Below, one piece after another: positions 17,103-27,224 of a stretch of 64,000 nt of DNA (positions are counted from its first letter, which is position 1; each line of letters opens with the position of its first letter). The notes under the pieces are model-generated. The model was not told where the DNA came from. It saw nothing but the letters and a program-made list of their open reading frames with translations, and searched no databases. The stretch is from Noviherbaspirillum_A sp047237965 (GTDB taxonomy: Bacteria; Pseudomonadota; Gammaproteobacteria; Burkholderiales; Burkholderiaceae_D), in the NCBI RefSeq assembly GCF_047237965.1, contig NZ_JBDFLX010000001.1:3100001-3164000 (forward strand), in the 5' to 3' direction. The position numbers and the translations under genes are program-made.

Positions 17103-18647
17103 ATGAGAAATGCCATATGTACTATCATTCTCTGGGGTCTAACACAGCTATCGTTCGCTGAAGTAAGCTGTGTTAGACCGTCGTTATCTGCGACGATATA
17201 TTTTAGCAACGGAATAAAAACAGACGTTAGGTCGGCAAAAGCATCAAGGGCGGCATTAGAAGCCGCATTGGGAACAGACTACAACGGTCATGCTCTGGAT
17301 TATGCTATTGCATATAATGAAACTAGTGGAATGGCAATTGATCTAGCCCAAGCAACAGCACAATCGGGCTTTCAAAATAACAAAAATATTCTTCGCTGGT
17401 TAAATGGTAAAAATCTGGCGCCTGAGTGGTTTTTGAATTGGTTTGATAAATACTTATTTAACCGAAGCATGGACGTAGCAAAAGAAACCGCAAGCCATGC
17501 CAATTTTTATTTGAATGACATCCTGCACGGCAAAAAAGTCATCGTTGTTTCGCACTCACAAGGCAATTTTTACGTCAACGGAGCAAAACAGCTATTAGCC
17601 CAGCAGTTACGCGACGGGAAAATGAGCAGTTTTGCGATTTTTGGAGTAGCGGTTCCGGCTGATAACATCGGCGGTGGTTCAGGTCCCTACCTGACTAATC
17701 ACCGTGACTTTATCCAGAAAGTGCCGCGATCGCTTCCGCCAAACTGGAAGCTGCATCATAGTGACAAGACAGTGGCTGACGACCTTGGTCCGATCCAGGC
17801 GCACCTGTTCAATGCCACTTACATGTCGGATGACTTTGACATCAAGACAGCGCTTCTCGCGGGCATAAGAAGTCAAATTGATGCGGCAGCCCGCCCAGCA
17901 CATAGCTGCGAAACGTTTAACGCATCGATTTTGTCCATGGTCACAGGCACTTATCTGTCGACCTGTGGAATTGAACTCACGAAAACTATCAAGGAAACCC
18001 GGATAACTGGAACAGGCATGGTGTTTCAAGACAAGACTTCGGTCGACCTCACCAAAATGGAAGCGATATTGAGCCTGTCTTACAGCCCTCGGGGAACAAG
18101 TGCGGGCACCAGCTTCTTGTATAACGGACCATTAAATCCGCCGTTTGGCGCAGGCATTTGGGATATGAATGGTGTATTTAAAAACCCTGTGTCTGTCGGA
18201 CCTACCCCTCCCTGGTTTTGCAGCGTCGACGACGATACGCCGCCGACAAAACTGGAAAAGGCCGTCAACATAAGCAAGACTATGATGGCGCCAGTTCAAG
18301 GGCTGTATCGAATGCTTCCGGTCAATTCCTGTACCTACAACAGAACAATAAAAAATGACAAGCCCATCGAATTTTCAGTCGACGGATCGACCGTTCGCCT
18401 TGGTGACAGGAAATGGAACCTCAACATGGAAACCGAAGTAGTGATGCTACTCGGAATTGACCCCAGGCTTCCGCAAGGAGAAGTCTTCAAAAATGACGAA
18501 CCAGGATTTCATTTTGATGGTTCGGATGAAAACAACAGTTACTCTTTCTATTACTCCAGAAACAAGGAAATCCTTTGGTTTTCCGCTGTTGAAAAAAACG
18601 AGTCCATCACTTTTTGCGATTTCGATATGCGTGGGCAAGAACTTTGA
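17103..18647 (+). CDS. Secreted alpha/beta-hydrolase-like protein of unknown function
   Basis: A 514-residue protein with a Sec signal peptide (MRNAICTIILWGLTQLSFA, cleavage likely after SFA), so it is exported. Around residues 146-155 the sequence VIVVSHSQGNFYV has the nucleophile-elbow pattern of lipases and esterases (S-x-S-x-G type, here SHSQG). It is preceded by a strand and followed by a helix, as in alpha/beta hydrolases. A downstream VPADNIGGGSG may carry the acid residue. The C-terminal 250 residues look like a beta-rich domain with several cysteines. I do not recognise a named family. The ribosome-binding site is strong (AGGGAGAAAAA). It appears to form an operon with the lipoprotein gene just upstream. 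Codon use is AT-richer than in the surrounding core genes. Confidence 0.78.
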   Translation: MRNAICTIILWGLTQLSFAEVSCVRPSLSATIYFSNGIKTDVRSAKASRAALEAALGTDYNGHALDYAIAYNETSGMAIDLAQATAQSGFQNNKNILRWLNGKNLAPEWFLNWFDKYLFNRSMDVAKETASHANFYLNDILHGKKVIVVSHSQGNFYVNGAKQLLAQQLRDGKMSSFAIFGVAVPADNIGGGSGPYLTNHRDFIQKVPRSLPPNWKLHHSDKTVADDLGPIQAHLFNATYMSDDFDIKTALLAGIRSQIDAAARPAHSCETFNASILSMVTGTYLSTCGIELTKTIKETRITGTGMVFQDKTSVDLTKMEAILSLSYSPRGTSAGTSFLYNGPLNPPFGAGIWDMNGVFKNPVSVGPTPPWFCSVDDDTPPTKLEKAVNISKTMMAPVQGLYRMLPVNSCTYNRTIKNDKPIEFSVDGSTVRLGDRKWNLNMETEVVMLLGIDPRLPQGEVFKNDEPGFHFDGSDENNSYSFYYSRNKEILWFSAVEKNESITFCDFDMRGQEL

Positions 18648-18851
18648 AAGAAGGCGACGCCGAGTGACAATAAAAGGCTGGCTCGACTAGAACCTCTATT
18701 CAACTCAGTGCTGAACGACCTCTTTTTGGAGCGTTGCCATCAAGCCTTAGCTACAGCATCATCCATTCGCGTATTGACGAAAAATCTTGGCTAGCCGGCA
18801 TACATGCCCGAGCAAAGATTTGCATCGAACCCCTGATGTTGATGGTCAGCA

Positions 18852-18878
18852 GCTACAGCTGTTCCGGCTGTAGCAATT
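18852..18878 (+). terminator. Rho-independent terminator-like hairpin
   Basis: A perfect 8-bp stem (GCTACAGC at 18852-18859, GCTGTAGC at 18867-18874) with a 7-nt loop is followed by AATTTT on the plus strand. It lies about 205 bp after the secreted hydrolase gene and just before the convergent F-box-like gene. Confidence 0.5.
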
Positions 18879-18895
18879 TTCGTGAGCAGGTCTCG

Positions 18896-19450
18896 CTAAG
18901 AATACCTCACCGCCTCCATTATCTGGGCGGCAAGATTCTTATAACCTTTTGACAGGATTTGCGATATCTCATGAATAAGGGCGCAGGATCTTTGAAATGC
19001 AATAAACTGTTCGACGGATCTTTCTTCCAACTGAGGAGAAAGGAAACCGAGCTGAATTCCCTTGTGAAGTTCTTGAATAGAAGCTAGACAACTGGCTTCG
19101 TTCAATATCAACACCTTCAAACGCTCCCAAAGCGCTTCAGAACCCATTACCGGCAATCCGCTCGTATTCTCCATGAGCTTTCGGTGAACCAGCAAAATAG
19201 CCGTGACCTTCTCTGCCGACGTCTTCATGGTTTTTATTTTATTTTCGACATGCCCAATATAGGCGTCCACCAGTAATGGCGTGGCAAGCACATTGATCTG
19301 GCGATTCGTACTGGCGATGCTCGATAATGTTGGTTTGTCACAGGGGGAAATCCGTTGTATGACAGCCAGTTGGTCTTGTGGTGGCAGGCTGGAAAAACTT
19401 GATATTGGCATACTGGCGTGCACGCTGGAACTGCTGCTGGAACTATCCAT
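18896..19450 (-). CDS. F-box-like domain protein, candidate effector
   Basis: A 184-residue protein beginning MDSSSSSSSVHASMP, a polar Ser-rich leader with no membrane segment. Residues about 17-60 (FSSLPPQDQLAVIQRI, then STNRQINVLATPLL) follow the eukaryotic F-box pattern of a Leu-Pro start, amphipathic helices and a C-terminal x-x-W/N-R-x-L helix. The rest is predicted helical. The start at 19448-19450 is preferred because GGAG lies 6 bp upstream; an in-frame ATG at 19513 adds 21 residues but has no ribosome-binding site. F-box proteins in bacteria are usually delivered effectors that borrow the host SCF ubiquitin ligase. The match here is by eye and short, and no secretion system is in the window. 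Confidence 0.55.
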   Translation of the reverse strand: MDSSSSSSSVHASMPISSFSSLPPQDQLAVIQRISPCDKPTLSSIASTNRQINVLATPLLVDAYIGHVENKIKTMKTSAEKVTAILLVHRKLMENTSGLPVMGSEALWERLKVLILNEASCLASIQELHKGIQLGFLSPQLEERSVEQFIAFQRSCALIHEISQILSKGYKNLAAQIMEAVRYS

Positions 19451-19828
19451 TTTTACTCCACTGAGGGCTGTTGAACGAAACGTCTCAGTAACAACCTCTT
19501 GAGAAGAGTTCATGCATGAGCCGCAGTCTCAATTTGGCCAATGACTGCCGTGGATCATTGAAGAGCTGGCAACTGGTCACAGCAATAAAAGGTCGCAAAG
19601 GTCGCAACGCCGTTTGGCGGACAATTTCTCTGAGAATCGAACGGTGTAACTTTGGGACAGCTTAAATCGAAGGGCGGACAACTTTTAATGTGCCAAGGAA
19701 TTGGGTTGGCGTGTACCCGCTCAATCGGCTGCATGAACCTGTAACTGCATGCCCAATGCGGCACATGCGCTTTGCCACCAATTGCTGACTCAAACAACGC
19801 GCACGCGGCAACGGACTACCACAATAAA
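19451..19828. other. Spacer between the F-box-like gene and the atp operon
   Basis: Short open frames on the minus strand (for example 19555-19797) lack ribosome-binding sites and family resemblance. Nothing else is recognised apart from the atp terminator at its right edge. Confidence 0.5.
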
Positions 19829-19852
19829 AAAAGGCAGCCAAGGCTGCCTTCA
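19829..19852 (-). terminator. Rho-independent terminator of the atp operon
   Basis: A stem AAGGCAGCC (19831-19839) and GGCTGCCTT (19842-19850) with a 2-nt spacer is flanked by an A run on the left, which gives a run of Ts on the minus strand. It lies 25 bp after the atpC stop. The right side also carries ATTTTT, so it could act on both strands. Confidence 0.85.
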
Positions 19853-19875
19853 TTTTTACCGCCGCTACAACCAGA

Positions 19876-20298
19876 TCAGCGCTTCTGGCGCAGTCTCTGA
19901 ATCGCCGCCAGCTGGGCAATCGCCACAGCCAGTTCCGCTTGCGCGGTTGCGTAATCGATCTTCGATTCGCGATTGACCAGGCTTTCCTCTGCCAGGCGCT
20001 TGGCTTCCGCTGCCTTGGCTTCGTCAAGGTCGCCACCGCGGATGGCGGTGTCGGCCAGCACGGTCACGGCATTGGGCTGCACTTCCAGGATGCCGCCGGC
20101 GACGAAGACGAACTCGTCTTCGGACTGGCCCGGCACCTTGATGCGCACCGCGCCCGGGCGGATGCGGGTGATCAGCGGCGTGTGCTTGGGATAGATGCCC
20201 AGCTCGCCCGCTTCACCCGGCAACGCGACGAATTCCGCTTCGCCGGAGAAGATCTGCTCTTCGGCGGAAACGACGTCCACGTGTATTGTATTTGCCAT
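19876..20298 (-). CDS. atpC: ATP synthase F1 epsilon subunit
   Basis: The 140-residue epsilon subunit is part of the central stalk and regulates ATP hydrolysis. It begins MANTIHVDVVSAEEQIFSGEAEFVALPG, the usual beta-sandwich start, includes GELGIYPKHTPLITRIRPG, which is a family signature, and ends with the two-helix C-terminal domain (EAKRLAEESLVNRE... AIAQLAAIQRLRQKR). It is the last gene of the operon, followed by a strong terminator. Confidence 0.97.
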   Translation of the reverse strand: MANTIHVDVVSAEEQIFSGEAEFVALPGEAGELGIYPKHTPLITRIRPGAVRIKVPGQSEDEFVFVAGGILEVQPNAVTVLADTAIRGGDLDEAKAAEAKRLAEESLVNRESKIDYATAQAELAVAIAQLAAIQRLRQKR

Positions 20299-20384
20299 AT
20301 CAAAACCTTCTCAAGCTGAGCTATTCGGTGCAGTGCAGACAACAAAAGACGGCCGGCGCGACGCCGGCCGTCCCATGTTGGCCA

Positions 20385-21785
<1,401 letters not shown>

Positions 21786-21837
21786 TTTCGTTCCTTCAAT
21801 ATGTAGTATTTAAATTCTGTTTCACGCGTTTGCGTGT

Positions 21838-22707
21838 TTACACCGCTGCCGCACCGGCAACGATTTCGGAGAGTTCCTTGGTAATCGCGGCCTGCCGGGT
21901 CTTGTTATAGACCAGGCGCAGTTCACCGATGACGTTGCCGGCGTTGTCGGACGCCGCCTTCATCGCCACCATGCGCGCCGACTGCTCGGACGCCAGGTTC
22001 TCGGCAACCGCCTGGTAAATCAGCGCTTCCACATAGCGCACCAGCAGTTCGTCGATCACGGTCTGGGCATCCGGCTCGTAGATGTAGTCCCAGTCCATGC
22101 CATGCTTGTCGGCAGTCATGCGCTCGGACGACAGCGGCAGCAGCTGCTCCAGCATCGGCTCCTGCTTCATCGTGTTGATGAACTTGGTGTAGACGATGTA
22201 GACCGCGTCCAGCCGGCCTTCCTGGTAAGCGTCCAGCAGCACCTTGACCGGGCCGATCAGCTTTTCCAGATGCGGCGTGTCGCCGATCTGGACTGCATGC
22301 GACACGACCTTCGCGCCAACGCGGTTCAAAAAGCCGAAGCCCTTGTTGCCAATGGCGACCGCTTCGACCTTGTTACCCTTGCCTTCGAGCTCGCGCAGCT
22401 TGGTGGTCAGAACACGCAATGCATTGGTGTTCATGCCGCCGCACAGGCCCTTGTCAGTGGTGACCACGATGATGCCCACCGTCTTCGAGGCATCCTGCTT
22501 GACCAGGAACGGATGGGTGTACTCCGGATTGGCCTCGGCAAGATTGGAGGCGATATTACGAATCTTGTCACTATAGGGACGGGCCGACCGCATCCGCTCC
22601 TGCGCCTTGCGCATCTTGGAAGCGGCGACCATTTCCATCGCCTTGGTGATCTTCTTCGTATTCTCTACGCTCTTGATCTTGCCACGTATCTCTTTGCCTA
22701 CAGCCAT
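21838..22707 (-). CDS. atpG: ATP synthase F1 gamma subunit
   Basis: The 289-residue gamma subunit forms the rotating shaft inside the alpha-beta hexamer. The N-terminal helix (KEIRGKIKSVENTKKITKAMEMVAASKMRKAQ) and the C-terminal helix (MKAASDNAGNVIGELRLVYNKTRQAAITKELSEIVAGA) are the most conserved parts of the family and are both present. The Rossmann-like middle has TTDKGLCGGMN. Confidence 0.98.
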   Translation of the reverse strand: MAVGKEIRGKIKSVENTKKITKAMEMVAASKMRKAQERMRSARPYSDKIRNIASNLAEANPEYTHPFLVKQDASKTVGIIVVTTDKGLCGGMNTNALRVLTTKLRELEGKGNKVEAVAIGNKGFGFLNRVGAKVVSHAVQIGDTPHLEKLIGPVKVLLDAYQEGRLDAVYIVYTKFINTMKQEPMLEQLLPLSSERMTADKHGMDWDYIYEPDAQTVIDELLVRYVEALIYQAVAENLASEQSARMVAMKAASDNAGNVIGELRLVYNKTRQAAITKELSEIVAGAAAV

Positions 22708-22737
22708 GAGTCCTTGCTCCTTCTAGCCGCGTTCAAC

Positions 22738-24279
22738 TCAGAACGATACAGATTTCTTGAAGTCGCCAATCGCGGCGGCCAGTGCGGCTTCGCCATCCTT
22801 GTCGAGTTGCTTGGTATCTTCAATCTTCTGCAGCAGCGCTGCGTGGCTGGTCTTCATGAAATTGTGAAGGCCAGATTCAAACGCGAGTACATTCTTGACC
22901 TCGACACCGTCGAAGTAGCCCTTGTTGACCGCGAACAGCGACACCGCCATCAGCGAGATCGGCAGCGGCGAGTACTGGGGCTGCTTCAGCAGTTCAGTCA
23001 CGCGGGCGCCACGCTCGAGCTGCTTGCGGGTCGATTCGTCGAGGTCGGATGCAAACTGCGCGAACGCTGCCAGTTCACGATACTGCGCCAGGTCGGTACG
23101 GATACCGCCGGACAGGTTCTTGATGACCTTGGTCTGGGCGGCGCCACCAACGCGCGACACCGAGATACCGGCGTTGATCGCGGGGCGGATACCGGCGTTG
23201 AACAGCGAGGTTTCCAGGAAGATCTGGCCGTCGGTGATCGAGATCACGTTGGTCGGAACGAAGGCGGAAACGTCGCCTGCCTGGGTTTCAATGATGGGCA
23301 GTGCGGTCAGCGAGCCAGTCTTGCCGGTCACGGCGCCGTTGGTGAACTTCTCGACGTAGTCGGGGTTCACGCGGGCTGCGCGCTCGAGCAGGCGGCTGTG
23401 CAGGTAGAACACGTCGCCGGGATAGGCTTCGCGGCCTGGCGGACGGCGCAGCAGCAGCGACACCTGGCGATAGGCAACAGCCTGCTTGGACAGGTCGTCG
23501 TACACGATCAGCGCGTCTTCGCCGCGGTCGCGGAAGTATTCGCCCATCGCGCAGCCGGAGTAGGCCGACACGTATTGCATCGCGGCGGACTCGGAAGCGG
23601 ATGCAGCCACGACGATGGTGTATTCCATGGCGCCGTGCTGTTCCAGGGCGCGCACGATGTTCTTGATCGTCGATGCCTTCTGGCCGATGGCGACGTAGAT
23701 ACACGTCATGCCCTGGCCCTTCTGGTTGATGATCGCGTCGATTGCCACGGCCGACTTGCCGGTCTGGCGATCGCCAATGATCAGTTCACGCTGGCCACGG
23801 CCAATGGGCACCATCGCGTCGATCGATTTCAGGCCGGTCTGCATCGGCTGGGAAACGGATTGACGGGCGATCACGCCCGGTGCGATCTTCTCGATCGGGG
23901 CGGTCAGGGTGGTGTTGATCGGGCCCTTGCCATCGATCGGCTGACCCAGCGCGTTGACCACGCGGCCACGCAGTTCAGGGCCGATAGGCACTTCCAGAAT
24001 GCGGCCGGTGCACTTGACCGTGTCGCCTTCGGAGATATGTTCGTAGCTGCCCAGGATCACCGAGCCGACCGAGTCGCGCTCGAGGTTCAGCGCCAGGCCG
24101 AAGGTATTGCCCGGGAATTCCAGCATTTCGCCCTGCATCACGTCCGACAGACCGTGGATGCGGCAAATGCCGTCGGACACGGAAATGACCGTGCCCTGAT
24201 TGCGAATCTCGGCGTTGTCGCCGAGGCCCTGGATCCGGCTCTTGATCAGTTCGCTGATTTCAGACGGGTTGAGTTGCAT
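22738..24279 (-). CDS. atpA: ATP synthase F1 alpha subunit
   Basis: The 513-residue alpha subunit binds non-catalytic nucleotide and forms the hexamer with beta. Walker A is GDRQTGKS at residues 169-176; the Walker B region is ALIVYDDLSKQ, and the conserved SRVGGAAQTK with its arginine that reaches the beta site is present. Length is typical. It lies 30 bp upstream of atpG and 48 bp downstream of atpH. Confidence 0.98.
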   Translation of the reverse strand: MQLNPSEISELIKSRIQGLGDNAEIRNQGTVISVSDGICRIHGLSDVMQGEMLEFPGNTFGLALNLERDSVGSVILGSYEHISEGDTVKCTGRILEVPIGPELRGRVVNALGQPIDGKGPINTTLTAPIEKIAPGVIARQSVSQPMQTGLKSIDAMVPIGRGQRELIIGDRQTGKSAVAIDAIINQKGQGMTCIYVAIGQKASTIKNIVRALEQHGAMEYTIVVAASASESAAMQYVSAYSGCAMGEYFRDRGEDALIVYDDLSKQAVAYRQVSLLLRRPPGREAYPGDVFYLHSRLLERAARVNPDYVEKFTNGAVTGKTGSLTALPIIETQAGDVSAFVPTNVISITDGQIFLETSLFNAGIRPAINAGISVSRVGGAAQTKVIKNLSGGIRTDLAQYRELAAFAQFASDLDESTRKQLERGARVTELLKQPQYSPLPISLMAVSLFAVNKGYFDGVEVKNVLAFESGLHNFMKTSHAALLQKIEDTKQLDKDGEAALAAAIGDFKKSVSF

Positions 24280-24327
24280 GTTAACTCCTAATTTAGATAT
24301 CTTGCGTGCTTGCCGAGGCGGGCCGGA

Positions 24328-24861
24328 TCAGCTGGTCAGTGCGGTCTGCATCTGCTGCAGCTTGGCGCGCACCGACGTGTCGAGCACTTCATCGCCAACC
24401 ACGACGCGCACGCCACCGATCAGCGAGTTATCCACGGTTACCGACGGGTTCAGGTTGCGGCCGAAGCGCTTTTGCAGCGTCGCAACCAGGTCGTTTATCT
24501 GCGCCGGCGTCAGCTCGAACGCGCTCACGATTTCCGCATCCGCAGCGCCTTCCTGCGCATTTTTCAATGCCTGGAATTGCAGTGCGATTTCCGGCAGCAG
24601 CGCCAGGCGACCGTTTTCGACCAGCATGCCGACGAAGTTTTGGAGTTCGGCATTGGCGGGCGAGTTCAGCGCGGCGAGAAAAGTAGAGACGACCTGCTCA
24701 TCGGAAGCCTTCGGGTTGCGCGCCAGTTCCTGCATGTCAGGATTGGCGGCCACCGACGACATGGCTGAAACGACTTCAGACCAGGCCGCCATGTTTCCGG
24801 ACTGGGCTACGCGAAACAGCGCCTCGGCGTAGGGGCGGGCAATCGTTGCGAGTTCGGCCAT
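24328..24861 (-). CDS. atpH: ATP synthase F1 delta subunit
   Basis: The 177-residue delta subunit joins F1 to the peripheral stalk. The N-terminal six-helix domain starts MAELATIARPYAEALFRVAQ, and the C-terminal part contains the family pattern SVTVDNSLIGGVRVVVGDEVLDTSVRAKLQQM. The start lies 2 bp after the atpF stop codon, so translation is likely coupled. Confidence 0.97.
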   Translation of the reverse strand: MAELATIARPYAEALFRVAQSGNMAAWSEVVSAMSSVAANPDMQELARNPKASDEQVVSTFLAALNSPANAELQNFVGMLVENGRLALLPEIALQFQALKNAQEGAADAEIVSAFELTPAQINDLVATLQKRFGRNLNPSVTVDNSLIGGVRVVVGDEVLDTSVRAKLQQMQTALTS

Positions 24862-24863
24862 GA

Positions 24864-25334
24864 TTACAGCTCGGTCTTCAGTTGGTTCAACAGATCGGCG
24901 TGAGCGGCGGGGTTGATTTCCCGCTTCAGGATCTGCTCGGCGCCCTGAACTGCCAGCGTTGCCACCTGGGCGCGCAGTGCGTCGCGTGCCTGGCTGACTT
25001 GCTGTTCTGCATCCGAACGGGCAGAAGCCAGAATACGGGCCGCTTCTTCCGAGGCAGTCCGCTTTGCTTCTTCGATGATCGCCTGGGCACGCTTCTCAGC
25101 GTCGCCGATGCGCTTCTGGCCGGCGTCGTGCGCCGAAGCCAGTTCGGCCTGCACGCGCTTTTCAGCGGCAGCCATTTCCAGCTTGCCGCGCTCGGCAGCA
25201 GCCAGACCGTCCGCGATCTTCTTGGCGCGCTCGTCGAGCGCGTTCATCAGCGGCGGCCACACGAATTTCATCGTGAAGACAGCCAGGATGAAGAAGACCA
25301 CGAACTGAGCAAACAGGGTTGCATTCAGGTTCAT
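24864..25334 (-). CDS. atpF: ATP synthase F0 subunit b
   Basis: The 156-residue b subunit forms the peripheral stalk as a dimer. A single N-terminal membrane helix (FAQFVVFFILAVFTMKFVWPPLM) is followed by a long charged, Ala-rich coiled-coil helix to the end, with the usual tail QILKREINPAAHADLL. Only one b gene is present, as in other proteobacteria with a homodimeric stalk. Confidence 0.97.
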   Translation of the reverse strand: MNLNATLFAQFVVFFILAVFTMKFVWPPLMNALDERAKKIADGLAAAERGKLEMAAAEKRVQAELASAHDAGQKRIGDAEKRAQAIIEEAKRTASEEAARILASARSDAEQQVSQARDALRAQVATLAVQGAEQILKREINPAAHADLLNQLKTEL

Positions 25335-25406
25335 GGTAGTTTCCTTCTCAGAATGGCGAGTGCTGGAATCCTATTCCAGCATGAGAATCAGGACGGTCGA
25401 ACCGTA

Positions 25407-25652
25407 TTAGCCACGAACGAACGGGTTTGCGAAGGCGAACAGCATGGCGATACCAACACCGATCAGGAACGCAGCGTCGATCAGACCAGCCAGCAGGAAC
25501 ATCTTGGTTTGCAGGGTATTCATCAGTTCAGGCTGGCGAGCCGAAGCTTCCAGGTACTTGCCGCCCATGATGGCGATACCGATACAAGCGCCGATAGCGC
25601 CCAGACCAATGATCAAACCGCAAGCCAGTGCTACGAACGAGATGTCAGTCAT
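25407..25652 (-). CDS. atpE: ATP synthase F0 subunit c
   Basis: An 81-residue double-helix hairpin that forms the rotor ring. The polar loop ARQPEL (38-43) contacts gamma and epsilon. The ion-binding carboxylate is Asp59 in GLIDAAFLIGVGIAM. The glutamine/glutamate pattern of sodium-type rings is absent, so it should use protons. The first helix has the expected glycine-rich packing face (GLGAIGACIGIAIMGG). Confidence 0.97.
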   Translation of the reverse strand: MTDISFVALACGLIIGLGAIGACIGIAIMGGKYLEASARQPELMNTLQTKMFLLAGLIDAAFLIGVGIAMLFAFANPFVRG

Positions 25653-25733
25653 GACAATTCCTTTAAGTAAAGTTAAAAATTAAAAACGAAGGTTGAATCA
25701 GAAAGTTTTACCGCTTGCCATCCATCCTGGGGA

Positions 25734-26579
25734 TCAATGGCCTTCATGTGCCTGGCCGAGATACACCAGCGTCAGCATCATGAAGATGAACGCCTGCAAC
25801 AGCACGATCAGAATGTGGAAGATGGCCCACATCGAACCGGCAATTACATGCCCAACGAAACCGAACACGGTTGCAGTCGAACCAAGCAAAGCGATCAGCA
25901 GGAACAGCAGCTCGCCGGCGTACATGTTGCCGAACAGTCGCATCGCGAGCGATACGGTTTTTGCGGCGAATTCGATGATATTGAGAAGCAGATTGAACGG
26001 TGCCAGCCAGATGCCGAACGGTGCGGCGAACAGTTCATGGACAAAACCGCCAGCGCCCTTGATCTTCACGTTGTAGTACAGCATCAGGACCAGCACGCCC
26101 AGGGCGATGCCCATGGTGCCGTTCAGGTCGGCGGTCGGCACGACGCGGTGATGCGGGAACACATGCTCGATGCCCAGTACGCTGAAGAGGCTGGAAAACA
26201 GGTCAACCGGCAGGAAATCCAGCGAATTCATCAGCGCAACCCAGACAAACACGGTCAGCGCCAGCGGAGCGATGAAGCTGCGGTCGCCATGCACGATGGA
26301 TTTGGCCTGGTCGTCGACCATTTCGACGACCATTTCAACGAATGCCTGCAGACGGCCGGGAACGCCGGCGGTGGCGCGGCGTGCCGCCATGTACATCACG
26401 AAGCAGCCGACGATGCCCATTGCCACGGACCAGAACAGCGTGTCCATGTTAATAATGGAAAAATCGACGATCTTTTCCTGGTGATGCGTGGAGAAGTGTC
26501 CAAGATGGTGGACGATGTATTCGGAAGCGGTGGGAGCAGCATGCCCCGCAGCCGCCCCAGCAGCAGTTTCAGTCGCCAT
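25734..26579 (-). CDS. atpB: ATP synthase F0 subunit a
   Basis: The 281-residue a subunit provides the two proton half-channels against the c ring. The essential arginine lies in SLAMRLFGNMYAGELL, and other conserved polar positions are in the C-terminal helix region (QAFIFMMLTLVYLGQAHEGH). The long N-terminal part with HHLGHFSTHHQEK matches betaproteobacterial versions. It follows atpI with 1 bp between. Confidence 0.96.
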   Translation of the reverse strand: MATETAAGAAAGHAAPTASEYIVHHLGHFSTHHQEKIVDFSIINMDTLFWSVAMGIVGCFVMYMAARRATAGVPGRLQAFVEMVVEMVDDQAKSIVHGDRSFIAPLALTVFVWVALMNSLDFLPVDLFSSLFSVLGIEHVFPHHRVVPTADLNGTMGIALGVLVLMLYYNVKIKGAGGFVHELFAAPFGIWLAPFNLLLNIIEFAAKTVSLAMRLFGNMYAGELLFLLIALLGSTATVFGFVGHVIAGSMWAIFHILIVLLQAFIFMMLTLVYLGQAHEGH

Positions 26580-26580
26580 G

Positions 26581-26919
26581 TCAGTGCCTAAATAATAAGA
26601 TGATGTAACTTTTCAGTGCCACGATGAAAGCGGCGATCAGCGCCAGCCAGTTCAAATCGCGGTACAGCCAGACCACCGCAGCCAACAATGCGATGGTGAG
26701 TGCAATCTTTATAAATTCACCGATGAAAAACGACATCGGATTGACAGTCTGTGATCGGCGCGCATTCGAGTACAAGCGCAGCGCGAGCAAACCGTTCGGC
26801 ACCACACAACACAAACCACCCAGCAATGCGGAAATCAGTGCGTGGATTCCGCCCAGCATTCCAGCCACGGCGCCAGCCAGGACCGTAGTCAACAGTTGCA
26901 GAAGGACCAGGCGAAGCAT
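26581..26919 (-). CDS. atpI: ATP synthase assembly protein I
   Basis: A 112-residue membrane protein with four hydrophobic segments, matching the AtpI family that assists c-ring assembly. The GLCCVVPNGLLALRLYS turn and the C-terminal LIAAFIVALKSYIILLF fit. It is the first gene of the atp operon, starting about 105 bp downstream of the predicted transcription start. Confidence 0.9.
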   Translation of the reverse strand: MLRLVLLQLLTTVLAGAVAGMLGGIHALISALLGGLCCVVPNGLLALRLYSNARRSQTVNPMSFFIGEFIKIALTIALLAAVVWLYRDLNWLALIAAFIVALKSYIILLFRH

Positions 26920-27224
26920 ACTTGTCCAGACTCATGCAACCCGTTGGGCTCTTGCGAGTCGCGGTACGGGCCGTGTGGTTCGTGTGAAATGCAAAGGCTT
27001 GCGGATGGAGTGCGATTTCTGAAGCCACGGGATTATAAGATTATTCTTTCCGTGACGTCAAACGTTTACTTGCACTGAAATCGCGCACAACGCGCGTTAA
27101 AAGCACGGGATCATCGGTTATGCATCACACATCGTTAAACATGTAAACACTTACCGTAGTTTTACGTGACTGATACACAACAGCATGAAGACGCCTATTT
27201 TTGCTGACATGCCAGCCGGCACGA
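26920..27224. other. Spacer between parB and atpI
   Basis: This 305-bp stretch holds the atp operon promoter at 27032-27061 and the 3' end of the parB transcript. No gene is supported. Confidence 0.7.
27032..27061 (-). promoter_or_regulatory. Sigma-70 promoter of the atp operon
   Basis: On the minus strand, TTGACG (27056-27061) is followed by an 18-bp spacer and a perfect TATAAT (27032-27037). Transcription would start near 27025, about 105 nt before atpI. This is the best promoter match seen in the window. Confidence 0.75.

Noticed and set aside
19555..19797. 80-codon minus-strand frame before the atp terminator, possible transposase remnant
   Set aside because: No recognisable transposase motif, ribosome-binding site or terminal repeats.
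22102..24291. Long plus-strand open frame opposite atpA and atpG
   Set aside because: It is a reverse-strand shadow of highly conserved genes in GC-rich DNA, with His/Gln/Arg-rich nonsense composition.
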